From positions 103,666 to 167,665 of the forward strand of contig NZ_JAHKPN010000012.1 of the NCBI RefSeq assembly GCF_018860545.1: a DNA stretch of 64,000 nucleotides, written 5' to 3'. Below are positions 46,664 through 56,065 of this stretch, one piece after another; position 1 is the stretch's first letter, and each line of letters begins with the position of its first letter. Both the position numbers and the translations under genes were made by a program. The notes beneath the pieces were generated by a model. It was not told where the DNA came from and did not search any database. It was given only the letters and a program-made list of their open reading frames with translations. This DNA is from Winogradskyella psychrotolerans. Lineage in GTDB: Bacteria; Bacteroidota; Bacteroidia; Flavobacteriales; Flavobacteriaceae.

Positions 46664-49600
46664 TTAGTTCCTTTTAATGATTACTTTTTTCGTAATCCAT
46701 TGATTGGTTTGATTCACTACTTTTACAATATAAGTTCCGGTAGATACTTTAGAAATATCAATACCATTACTCAATTCTTGTTGGTCTTTATTGTGGTATT
46801 GGTGTATGGTTTGCCCTAACATATTAATGATACTTACAGATTGTGCTCCGCTTACAAGTCCTTCAATATATAGTTTTCGTTCTTTATTATTGACATACAC
46901 TTGAACATCATTTAATTGCACCTCTGAAACACTAAGCGCATATTCATTTTGGAACACGATATCGAATCTATCTGAAAATAAGCCCGACTCACTAACAAAA
47001 CTATAATCTGAATTTCTAATATCTGTATAACTATTTTCGTAATTATCTCTTAAATAAACGGCTTGAGACGTCTCAAAATCCTCAAAATCTGTTGCCGAAA
47101 TAGTACATATTTGTTGTTCGGACGATTTGTAAATTAATGGAATCACTTTATCCAAAGTTATGCCTGAATACGCTTGTGTAACCATTGAACTGCCTTCAAA
47201 CAGCGTATAAAAATCATTTGCTTGTACATCTGACATCTTCCCATCATAACCATAATCAAAACCTTCAGATGTAAAATCACTAAAACCAAGAACCATTTCT
47301 CTACTAAATTCGTTATCTGCTTCAAATTTTAAATGAAGCTTTTGCATTATATCTTCAACATTTTCTGAACTAACATTAGCTTCTGTTGCGGTGTTGGCTG
47401 TTCTAAAAAAGACACTCTCTCCGGTAGATTGTTTCTTATAGATACGTTGACCGTTATTAAATTCAATATGACCATCATTTATGACTTCTGTGAAAAACGC
47501 CTGACCAACACTAATATACTGAGTGGGTGTTAGTGTCCCATCTTGAGAACCATTGTTCCCACCACTTAAACCTTCAAATTGATAAGCTTTAATTTTTGCC
47601 ATTTTATTGATAATAGCATAACCACCTTCGTATTCACTTATATAATGTGAGTTACCAGCCCATTGCTCCCATAGATATAATGTACCATCAATAACACCTG
47701 CATTATCATCAATAAATTGATGTGCATCGATAGCAGAAGGATAAGGATTACCTACCAATGTTGTCGTAAGCGTTACATCGGGTTCACTCTCGTTAGCAGA
47801 ATCACCATCTACGTCATCTGCAGCTATTAAAATAGTGCCGTTATTTGGCTTTCCTTCAAATATATAGTCTTGCGTTGTACCTGCATTACCAGTTCCTTTA
47901 TGAATATAGCCCACTCCTGGATTTAATTGAGTCGTTGGTGAGTAACTTTCCCAATCGTAATACGTAATCCCATTTAAGAAGGTATACATCCAACGCGTAC
48001 TGATTTTCCCTATTTCATTGTATGCGGATGTAAATTCAACCGCATTAGTGTTGCCTTCTTTTAAAGTATTAATACGAAAGTTAGAATTATTAACATTATT
48101 AGAAGCTGTATTATTATCTAAAAGTGATGTTGCTCCTACAGCTCCAATTGGAGAAGAAAAGTAATTATATCGAAATGAGTTGGATGTTCCTGTTTGGCGT
48201 CTTAAAATTTTACCTGTTGCGGACGTTACTAAATCACTATTAACTCCTTGTATTAATTGAGAATCGTTCTTTAAGTCTAAGACACCATTAAGTTCTAAAT
48301 ACCAGGTATTATTAATTTCGTTTTCTCCATCAATAGTAAGTGTTTTATCAGTATCTACTATAAGTCCAAGTCTTGTATGAGAAGTTGTAGAGGTGATATT
48401 ATTTTTGATATGCACAATTGACCAATCTTTTTCAAATATCTCGTCTGAGATATCCCATACATCTCCATATAACCAAGATTCTGGACTAGACCAATCTCCA
48501 TCAGCACTAGTGACATAAGGCATAGGTGCTGTTTGCGGCTTTACCGTATTAATATTATGCATTTTTAAATTATGTGAATGAGTTGATTCATCTAACATTT
48601 CTGATTTTAGAATATTAGACATCGGATAATAAGCTTGAAGATTACCCCAAGATACACGTTCTAAAGTTTGTGAATCCTGAATAGTCTTAGGTAGTATATT
48701 ACCCCTAACATTACCTTCATTATTTTCAATCTCTTGACACATCATTTGTTGTATTTGTTGCGCAGAAAGAGCATCTTCAAAAATCCTTACTTCATCAATA
48801 GTTCCATTAAAATGGGCAGATCCGGATGGGCTTGTATTTGTTGGATAACGCCCTATTGTAAATGGTCTACTTGAATAAATGTGATCAGTACCATTATAAT
48901 TTTTAGTAAGTAACGTTGAATTCAAATTAGCATCCGTTTCAGTATTTAACAGCTCCCCATTAAGATATACTTTTAAAGAGTTTGTTGTAGAATCAAAAAC
49001 ACCAGTGACATGGTACCATACATCATTTTCCATTTTTCTGTTGTCTGTAGAAAGTTGTTCTACATTAAGACTGTTACTCGGATAATTACTCGAAGCGGTG
49101 ACTTGTTCTTGTGTATAGACAACAAATGCTGGTTTTCTTCCTTTCGTTATCGTCAAACGCATGTTTTCCTGACCAGCAATACTATAAACAGAACTTAAAT
49201 TCCCAGTTGCAGTATTAGCATTAATTTTTACCCAAGCCATTATGGTTCCTTCATTCCAATCTTCAATAAAAGCAGGTGTGTCTAAGTAATCATCTAAACC
49301 ATCAAAATCTACTGATCCTGAAGAAAAATAAACATCAATATCATCTCTATAATCTAATTCCCCTCCTAGAGATAAATCTCCATCAGTATCTGGCAAAACA
49401 GATAAGTCTAATGGATTCTCAATATCTTCATTAATGTCTAAAACAGCATCGTTAATATTAGTAGTTTCAAAGTTATCATCTAAACCATCTTCATCGGCAT
49501 CATTTCCTGATAGCGTATTAGCCATTCCATTTTCTTGAATATCTGGAGTTCCATCATTGTCACTATCTGAGTCTTTATAATCTGGGATAGTATCGCCATC

Positions 49601-52600
49601 AGTATCTTCTAGGCTTGCAAAACCAGATCCGTAATTATCGTCTACACCATCGTTGTTTAAATCTACCATTGTTGCTCCATGACCACTCGGAGAAATATAA
49701 CCACCTGTTGATTGTGCCTCTACATTATCTGGTATACCGTCATTATCTGAATCTATATCTAAATAATCTTGAATCCCGTCATAATCTGTATCTGTACAAA
49801 TGTTGTCTGACAATACGGAAAAAGGAATTAATGTTTTAGAAATAGTTGCGCTAGAATAAGACACGCTTAAAGATTCTAATCCACCTCTTTCATAAAATAA
49901 TATAGTAATTGGGTATATACCTTGAGTTAGCGCTACAGTACCAGATCTCTCTTGTGAAGAATGATCCCCATCGTTATCAACAATCTCATTACCATCTATA
50001 AACAATTTAGAACCGTCATCAGAAGTTGTATAAAAGGTATATGTTTCTTCTGTATTAATAGTAATATAGCCTGTATATCGAATCGCAAAATTATCGTGAT
50101 CTCCAGGTGTGATTAGACTCCAAAGAGCATCTACATCGATTTCAGAAACACTACCTGTTGCTGTGGCTCCTGTAGTTGGAATATTGTCTACACTTGGTGA
50201 GACATTTATATCATAAAATTCATAAGAGAGAATATGATTAATTTCATCACATACCGCACCTTCATCTATATTTAGTATACCATCATTATCACTATCTAAA
50301 TCTGTAGTATCACCTATACCATCACCATCCATATCTGAATCCAACGTAAGCGTGGCACTATGTTCTATTTGAACACACAAATTAGCTACATGTGTTACAA
50401 CTAAAGTATATACACTACCGTCTAATCCTGTAACATCGGAAATATTCAAAGTATTAGATGTAACCCCTGTATAAACACCACTATTAGTTAGGTTTGCACC
50501 ATTTAATTGCCATTGGTAGCTTAAGCCTGAACTCACATCTGAGGAGCTACTTGAATAATCTGGCACACCTCCCGTCGCAAACGTAGTTGTACTTGTCGCT
50601 GTTGCACTAGTTATAGTAAAACTTGTAGCTCCGCCTGTTACAACTAACTGATCCGCTAAGGCTGTAGCATCTACAATAACTTCTGTTGCGGTTGTCACAT
50701 TTGTAGTTGTACCAGTATATGCCGTTGAAGTACCTGTAACTAAACCATTAGCGTTAATGCCCGTACCATCTACGTATCCGTCGGCATTGCTATCTTCATG
50801 ACCTGCTTCTATAACATCATAACAGCCATCACCATCACTATCTATATTCTGAAAGTCGAAATGACCATCCCCAGAAGTATCAATTGGTGTCGTTGCTTCA
50901 GCAATATCATCAGCACCGTTATTATTACCATCACTAAAAGAGGCATCGTTACTATCTATTACTCCATCGTTATTGGTGTCTAAACTCCCATTACCAGCTT
51001 CTTCTACATCGTATATACCATCATTGTCAGAATCTAAATCTAAATAATCTGGGATCCCATCATAGTCTGTATCTAAACAACTATTTTCTGATAGTACAGA
51101 AAAAGGAATTAATATTTTAGAAATAGTTGCGCTAGAATACGACATAGTTAAAGTCTCATCTCCTGTTCTTTCAAAAAATAGTATCGTGATTGGATAAATA
51201 CCCTGGTTAAGCGCTATAGTTCCAGAGTTTTCTACCATACCATGCAAACCATCGTTATCAACAACCTCGTTTCCATCGATAAACAACTTAGAACCATCAT
51301 CTGAACCTGTATAAAATGTATATGTTTCGGTGGTATTTATCTTAATAAAACCACTATATCGTATTGCAAAGGTATCATGATCACCTGGCGTAATAGAAGA
51401 CCAAAGCGCGTCAACATCGATTTCAGACACACTACCTGTTGCTGTAGCACCAGTCGTTGGAATATTGTCTACGCTTGGTGAGACACTTAGATCATAAAAC
51501 TCATAAGTCAGACTATTACTAATTACATTGCATACAGAACCTTCATTAATATCTAGTATACCATCGTTATCACTATCAATATCTGCATAATTATCATCTT
51601 CCTCACCATTAATTATAATCTTATAATCTTCAAATTCTTCTAATGCACCGTCTTCATTACCGCAAGGGTCGTCTGTATTTCTATAATAATGCTTAATACC
51701 TACACGCATAACTGTTTCCCCTAAACTAGCAGTAGTAGGCACTGCGAAACTCATAGAGTTTCCATCATCATAAACATCTTCTATATATGACACATTCTCA
51801 TCGTCATCAAAAACACCATCTTGGTTATAATCAATAAATACAGTAGAACTCAAATTTTCAGTATCAGCATCTGAAGAAACCTCTAACGCGTATGAGTTAC
51901 CTATCGTTAAATCAGCATAGCCTCCAGTATTAAAATAATTTGCATATCCAGCATCATCTCCAGAATCATTATTAATATCATAGATATCTCCCTCTAACAG
52001 AACGTTAGTTATATAATAATTCTCACCAGAGTTACTTGTTGGAATACAGTAATTGGAACCTGTTATATTTACTGAATAATCTTCTACTTCTCCAGCTTTT
52101 GATCTATAATCACAAGAGGTGTAATCCTGATTATCTTTTATATCCCTAAAACCGATACGCATTCTGGTAACTCCTTCTAGTACATCAGAAGGGATAGTGA
52201 TACTTATCGGTACATTTGTAGACCCTCCTGATCCAGAAAAGGATTGTACAAAACTTTCTCCATCATCTTCAAAATTACCATTTTGATTAAAATCAATCCA
52301 TATTGTAATTTGATTTCTAACGGTAGTGTTCCAATTATTAACCATAACAGTAACAGAACCACTTAAAACATCTCCACCGGATATATCCGTTGATTCTGAA
52401 GTATAATCTTGATAGCCTCCCGTTGTTCCACTTGTAGACTTATCGATACTTCCAAAATGAACATTTGAGATATAATTTATGTTATAAGTACCGATATTAG
52501 TAGGGTCACAATAAGTTATATCTCCAGGTTCTGTTTCAGTAGTTGAATCTGTAATATTCACTGAATAATCTTCTACTTCTCCAGCTTTTGATCTATAATC

Positions 52601-53071
52601 ACAAGAGGTGTAATCCTCATTATCTTTTATATCCCTAAAACCGATACGCATTCTGGTAACTCCTTCTAGTACGTTAGAAGGGATAGTGATACTTATTGGT
52701 ACATTTGTAGCCCCTCCTGTTCCAGAAAAGGATTGCACAAAACTTTCTCCATCATCTTCAAAATTACCATTTTGATTAAAATCAATCCATACTGTAATTT
52801 GATTTCTAACGGTAGTGTTCCAATTATTAACCATAACAGTAACAGAACCACTTAAAACATCTCCTCCAGATATATCCGTTGATTCTGAAGTATAATCTTG
52901 ATAGCCTCCCGTTGTTCCACTTGTAGACTTATCGATACTTCCAAAATGAACATTTGAAATATAATTTATGTTATAAGTACCGATATTAGCAGGTTCACAA
53001 TACTGCGCATAACCCTGAAAGGATATAGAAATTATTATAAGTAATAATTTCAAATTATTTTTTATCATCAT
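46664..53071 (-). CDS. Giant secreted surface protein with GEVED, PA14-like, TSP3 and LamG modules and T9SS tail
   Basis: A 2135-residue modular protein. The order is signal peptide (1-22), three GEVED-type domains (about 25-172, 188-336, 345-490; each ends in EVEDYSVNI or EFEDYKIII), and two copies of a PA14-like domain (TYTFYTGSDDGSKLFIDG). Between these are Ca-binding thrombospondin type 3 repeats (DSDNDGIPD), an Ig-like unit, a LamG/concanavalin domain and a long beta-rich region. The end is a T9SS type A sorting domain (LNGQTIH-like strand, STGTYIVKVVNQ, KKVIIKRN). It probably acts in adhesion or binding at the cell surface; no enzyme motif was seen. It stands alone, with a terminator downstream and tandem near-identical repeats at its 5' end. 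Confidence 0.9.
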   Translation of the reverse strand: MMIKNNLKLLLIIISISFQGYAQYCEPANIGTYNINYISNVHFGSIDKSTSGTTGGYQDYTSESTDISGGDVLSGSVTVMVNNWNTTVRNQITVWIDFNQNGNFEDDGESFVQSFSGTGGATNVPISITIPSNVLEGVTRMRIGFRDIKDNEDYTSCDYRSKAGEVEDYSVNITDSTTETEPGDITYCDPTNIGTYNINYISNVHFGSIDKSTSGTTGGYQDYTSESTDISGGDVLSGSVTVMVNNWNTTVRNQITIWIDFNQNGNFEDDGESFVQSFSGSGGSTNVPISITIPSDVLEGVTRMRIGFRDIKDNQDYTSCDYRSKAGEVEDYSVNITGSNYCIPTSNSGENYYITNVLLEGDIYDINNDSGDDAGYANYFNTGGYADLTIGNSYALEVSSDADTENLSSTVFIDYNQDGVFDDDENVSYIEDVYDDGNSMSFAVPTTASLGETVMRVGIKHYYRNTDDPCGNEDGALEEFEDYKIIINGEEDDNYADIDSDNDGILDINEGSVCNVISNSLTYEFYDLSVSPSVDNIPTTGATATGSVSEIDVDALWSSITPGDHDTFAIRYSGFIKINTTETYTFYTGSDDGSKLFIDGNEVVDNDGLHGMVENSGTIALNQGIYPITILFFERTGDETLTMSYSSATISKILIPFSVLSENSCLDTDYDGIPDYLDLDSDNDGIYDVEEAGNGSLDTNNDGVIDSNDASFSDGNNNGADDIAEATTPIDTSGDGHFDFQNIDSDGDGCYDVIEAGHEDSNADGYVDGTGINANGLVTGTSTAYTGTTTNVTTATEVIVDATALADQLVVTGGATSFTITSATATSTTTFATGGVPDYSSSSSDVSSGLSYQWQLNGANLTNSGVYTGVTSNTLNISDVTGLDGSVYTLVVTHVANLCVQIEHSATLTLDSDMDGDGIGDTTDLDSDNDGILNIDEGAVCDEINHILSYEFYDINVSPSVDNIPTTGATATGSVSEIDVDALWSLITPGDHDNFAIRYTGYITINTEETYTFYTTSDDGSKLFIDGNEIVDNDGDHSSQERSGTVALTQGIYPITILFYERGGLESLSVSYSSATISKTLIPFSVLSDNICTDTDYDGIQDYLDIDSDNDGIPDNVEAQSTGGYISPSGHGATMVDLNNDGVDDNYGSGFASLEDTDGDTIPDYKDSDSDNDGTPDIQENGMANTLSGNDADEDGLDDNFETTNINDAVLDINEDIENPLDLSVLPDTDGDLSLGGELDYRDDIDVYFSSGSVDFDGLDDYLDTPAFIEDWNEGTIMAWVKINANTATGNLSSVYSIAGQENMRLTITKGRKPAFVVYTQEQVTASSNYPSNSLNVEQLSTDNRKMENDVWYHVTGVFDSTTNSLKVYLNGELLNTETDANLNSTLLTKNYNGTDHIYSSRPFTIGRYPTNTSPSGSAHFNGTIDEVRIFEDALSAQQIQQMMCQEIENNEGNVRGNILPKTIQDSQTLERVSWGNLQAYYPMSNILKSEMLDESTHSHNLKMHNINTVKPQTAPMPYVTSADGDWSSPESWLYGDVWDISDEIFEKDWSIVHIKNNITSTTSHTRLGLIVDTDKTLTIDGENEINNTWYLELNGVLDLKNDSQLIQGVNSDLVTSATGKILRRQTGTSNSFRYNYFSSPIGAVGATSLLDNNTASNNVNNSNFRINTLKEGNTNAVEFTSAYNEIGKISTRWMYTFLNGITYYDWESYSPTTQLNPGVGYIHKGTGNAGTTQDYIFEGKPNNGTILIAADDVDGDSANESEPDVTLTTTLVGNPYPSAIDAHQFIDDNAGVIDGTLYLWEQWAGNSHYISEYEGGYAIINKMAKIKAYQFEGLSGGNNGSQDGTLTPTQYISVGQAFFTEVINDGHIEFNNGQRIYKKQSTGESVFFRTANTATEANVSSENVEDIMQKLHLKFEADNEFSREMVLGFSDFTSEGFDYGYDGKMSDVQANDFYTLFEGSSMVTQAYSGITLDKVIPLIYKSSEQQICTISATDFEDFETSQAVYLRDNYENSYTDIRNSDYSFVSESGLFSDRFDIVFQNEYALSVSEVQLNDVQVYVNNKERKLYIEGLVSGAQSVSIINMLGQTIHQYHNKDQQELSNGIDISKVSTGTYIVKVVNQTNQWITKKVIIKRN
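52071..52512. repeat. Direct repeat, copy 2 (GEVED domain 2)
   Basis: About 440 bp nearly identical to 52560-53001, with an offset of 489 bp (163 codons, in frame). It encodes the second GEVED domain. Differences are scattered single bases, which points to a recent duplication or gene conversion. Confidence 0.85.
52560..53001. repeat. Direct repeat, copy 1 (GEVED domain 1)
   Basis: Partner of the repeat at 52071-52512; it encodes the first GEVED domain just after the signal peptide. Confidence 0.85.
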
Positions 53072-53240
53072 AGCAAATTACATCAAACACTAGTTATCAA
53101 TATGTTAAGAATTCTCAATATTTATTGAGGCAAACATAGGATAAAAAACGTAAAAAACACGATAAAGTGCATATTTTCTCGTTTAAATGTATTTTTATAA
53201 AGTTTTTACTTACTATTTTGAAAATGGAAAACTTTGAAAA

Positions 53241-54599
53241 TCAGACTAGAAACCCAACTAAATCTTCAATTTTAGAAATCAATTTAATTTTAATTACTGT
53301 ATTTTTTAAAGCTATTTTATTGTATTTCGATACAAAAATGGTAGAAAAACCTAACTTTTCAGCTTCTAGAATGCGCTGTTCTACACGTTGTATTGGTCTA
53401 ATTTCTCCAGAAAGCCCTACTTCTGCTGCAAAACAGAAATCACTTTGCAAAGCCACATCCTCGTTAGATGAAAGAATAGCAGCAACAACGGCTAAATCTA
53501 TTGCAGGATCATCAACGGTGATGCCTCCGGTAATATTTAAAAACACATCCTTTGCTCCTAAGCGGAAACCTGCGCGTTTTTCTAAAACCGCCAGCAACAT
53601 GTTTAGTCGTTTAGCATTAAACCCTGTGGCAGATCGTTGTGGAGTTCCATAAACAGCCGTACTAACCAAGGCTTGTACTTCTATCATTAGAGGTCGCATT
53701 CCTTCTAAAGTAGCAGCAACTGCATTACCAGATAATTCTCCATCTTTTTCAGAAATTAATATTTCGGATGGATTAGAGACTTCACGTAGCCCTGAACCTT
53801 GCATTTCATAAATCCCCAATTCGTTTGTAGAACCGAATCGGTTTTTGTTAGCTCTTAGAATTCTGAATACATGATTTCGATCTCCTTCAAATTGAAGAAC
53901 GGTATCCACCATATGTTCTAAGATTTTTGGACCTGCAATATTACCATCTTTAGTAATATGACCAATTAATAATACCGGTGTAGACGTTTCTTTGGCAAAT
54001 TTAATTAGTTCAGATGTACACTCTTTTACTTGAGAAATACTCCCTGCAGATGATTCTATGTAATCGCTATGTAACGTTTGTATAGAATCTATAACCACAA
54101 TATCCGGCTCCAAAGCTTCAATTTGTTTGAATATATTTTGGGTTTTTGTTTCGGTAAGAATATAGCAATTACTGCTATTAGAACTGATACGTTCTGCACG
54201 CATTCTAATTTGCTTCTGGCTTTCTTCACCAGATACATAAAGGGTTTTGTATTGTAATTTTAAGGCAATTTGAAGTAACAGTGTACTTTTCCCTATTCCT
54301 GGCTCACCACCTAATAAGGTTAGTGACCCATTAACCATTCCACCTCCGAGAACGCGATTAAACTCCCCATCTTGCATGTCTAAACGTGCTTCTTGAGATG
54401 TATCAATTTCATTAATTAATAATGGTTTAGACGTACGCTTAGATGTAGATGTTGGTGATTTCCAATCGCTTTTTTCGGGTTTTTGAATAACTTCTTCGGC
54501 AATGGTATTCCATTCTTTACAAGATGTACATTGACCTTGCCATTTGGCATATTGACTACCACAATTTTGACAAAAAAATGTTGTTTTTATTTTAGCCAT
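53241..54599 (-). CDS. radA: DNA repair protein RadA/Sms
   Basis: A hexameric helicase-like protein that helps process recombination intermediates. The 452 residues show a C4 zinc finger (Cys10, Cys13, Cys24, Cys27), Walker A GGEPGIGKST (97-106), the RadA-specific KNRFG motif (251-255) and a C-terminal Lon protease-like domain (GGITVDDPAIDLAV). It stands on the minus strand after the small gene and esterase genes, with a separate start at 54599. Confidence 0.97.
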   Translation of the reverse strand: MAKIKTTFFCQNCGSQYAKWQGQCTSCKEWNTIAEEVIQKPEKSDWKSPTSTSKRTSKPLLINEIDTSQEARLDMQDGEFNRVLGGGMVNGSLTLLGGEPGIGKSTLLLQIALKLQYKTLYVSGEESQKQIRMRAERISSNSSNCYILTETKTQNIFKQIEALEPDIVVIDSIQTLHSDYIESSAGSISQVKECTSELIKFAKETSTPVLLIGHITKDGNIAGPKILEHMVDTVLQFEGDRNHVFRILRANKNRFGSTNELGIYEMQGSGLREVSNPSEILISEKDGELSGNAVAATLEGMRPLMIEVQALVSTAVYGTPQRSATGFNAKRLNMLLAVLEKRAGFRLGAKDVFLNITGGITVDDPAIDLAVVAAILSSNEDVALQSDFCFAAEVGLSGEIRPIQRVEQRILEAEKLGFSTIFVSKYNKIALKNTVIKIKLISKIEDLVGFLV

Positions 54600-54660
54600 A
54601 TCTATTTTCCGAGACGTCGGAACTCTCTTAAATTATAAATATGGTAAAATTAAGATATTT

Positions 54661-54813
54661 TTAATTGATGTCTTTAAACCAACTCATAATAGCTAAAATT
54701 TTTAAGGTCGCTAATTTTGCAGGTAAATCTGAGAACATATACACCTTAGCTTTGCCGTACACCGCCTCAAAGAAATAATCCGTTGATAGTCTGTATCTTC
54801 TAGTTTTCTTCAT
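54661..54813 (-). CDS. Small protein coupled to the esterase-like gene, unknown function
   Basis: A 50-residue frame that begins with an ATG (MKKTRRYRLSTDY) inside the last codons of the gene at 54800, overlapping it by 14 nt, and stops at 54661. The composition looks protein-like: aromatic and basic start, then a possible short helix (LPAKLATLKILAIMSWFKDI). The overlap would allow translational coupling. I recognise no family. It may be a real small protein, the shifted end of a longer ancestor, or chance. Confidence 0.4.
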   Translation of the reverse strand: MKKTRRYRLSTDYFFEAVYGKAKVYMFSDLPAKLATLKILAIMSWFKDIN

Positions 54814-55987
54814 CATCACCTTCACTATCATCAATCTCTTCATCTAAATCAGCTACAGTTAATTCATCAATCTTAGAAAAGATGAACTCCCTATTTATAT
54901 GACTTACATCATTTAATGTTAAAGCGGATTCGTATAATTTTTTTGCTTTTTTAGTTTTACCTAATTTTTCTGCAGATTGTGCTAAATAATAAGTACCCAT
55001 TAAAGATTCTGGATGAAGTTTATTAGCTAAATCACCTAATTTATTAAGAGATTTTAAATCTTCGCGCTGCTCAGCAATTTTAACCACTTTCTCTATTTCA
55101 TCGATGCTAATTTCCTTTTTAATACCGAATAATTTTTCTATTCTCTTATATCTATCCGTCAAGTAATTATCTAAGGTACCTTCGTAAGGTAATACTTTTT
55201 CTTCAAGCTCCTTCTCTCTTAAGGGATTGTAGATATCGAAAATCTTTTCAAAAGATCTCGCCAAAGCACTGGTCACTAACGTATAGTGATTTTCATCTTT
55301 AAAATCATCGAAATAATAAGTCACATTCTGATTATCCAGTTCTTGTAATTGCGAATTTGTTGACAAAATACTTTCTCTAAGATGTGGAATATCCTTTTCT
55401 GCAGTCGCTAAATAATAGAAAACATCTTTCTTAAAAAGATTTAAACGTTTGCCTATAAAGTTATTTAAAGACCCTATAAAATCTGGACTAATACAAACAT
55501 ACGCTTGAAATACTAAATCCTCCTTAAATAAATACGAGTTAATTAAATTACCCATATTATCATGACCTACAGCCACTTTAAATTTACTGGTGTTGTATTT
55601 TTTGTCTATATAAGGTAGTAATTCATCTGAAACAAAATCGTGAAATCGAAGACCAGATTCTGTAGGTAATCCTGTAGCAGGATCGTAATAGCCATCGTAA
55701 AAGCGGTTTTCACCTTGCATAATACCTACAACTATAGACCCAGGCATATTGTCAAAATAAGTTTGAAAATCGATTTGCCCCACTACCGGCTCAAATAAAT
55801 AATCTCCATCAAAAACAATGATTACAGGATACTTTACGTCAGCATTCGCATCATAATCCTTTGGAAGTTTAACTTTTAGTTTTCGAACGGCATTCAGTTT
55901 AGCCGAAGATATTTCTTGATAAGTGATTTGTGCATAAGAAAATGCGCAAATTAAACAGGCAAGAACAACAAAAATAGTTTTTCTCAT
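54800..55987 (-). CDS. Esterase-D-fold protein with Asp in place of the nucleophile Ser
   Basis: Signal peptide (1-19, FSYAQ), then an alpha/beta-hydrolase domain of the putative esterase family (YPVIIVFDGDYLFEP, FVSDELLPYIDKKY). At the nucleophile elbow, where GHSMGG is expected, it reads GHDNMG (141-146, Asp143). The His-containing motif DENHYTLV is kept. The C-terminal ~110 residues are helical and TPR-like (GDLANKLHPESLMGTYYLAQ), ending in an acidic tail (DEEIDDSEGDDEEN). Periplasmic or exported. A paralogue lies upstream, 78 nt away. It is probably not a normal serine esterase; a binding or structural role is possible. Confidence 0.8.
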   Translation of the reverse strand: MRKTIFVVLACLICAFSYAQITYQEISSAKLNAVRKLKVKLPKDYDANADVKYPVIIVFDGDYLFEPVVGQIDFQTYFDNMPGSIVVGIMQGENRFYDGYYDPATGLPTESGLRFHDFVSDELLPYIDKKYNTSKFKVAVGHDNMGNLINSYLFKEDLVFQAYVCISPDFIGSLNNFIGKRLNLFKKDVFYYLATAEKDIPHLRESILSTNSQLQELDNQNVTYYFDDFKDENHYTLVTSALARSFEKIFDIYNPLREKELEEKVLPYEGTLDNYLTDRYKRIEKLFGIKKEISIDEIEKVVKIAEQREDLKSLNKLGDLANKLHPESLMGTYYLAQSAEKLGKTKKAKKLYESALTLNDVSHINREFIFSKIDELTVADLDEEIDDSEGDDEEN

Positions 55988-56065
55988 GACAAGTAGGTTT
56001 GATTTGGGACTTCAAACATACTTAATTATCGCTAAATTGTCAATTTTTTTCGATGAAATGCACTG

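Noticed and set aside
49795..51540. The repeated DSDNDG-coding segments as a CRISPR-like or mobile repeat
   Set aside because: They are in frame within one protein and encode TSP3 and PA14-like domains.
53167..53652. 161-codon frame on the plus strand
   Set aside because: It overlaps the conserved C-terminal part of radA on the other strand.
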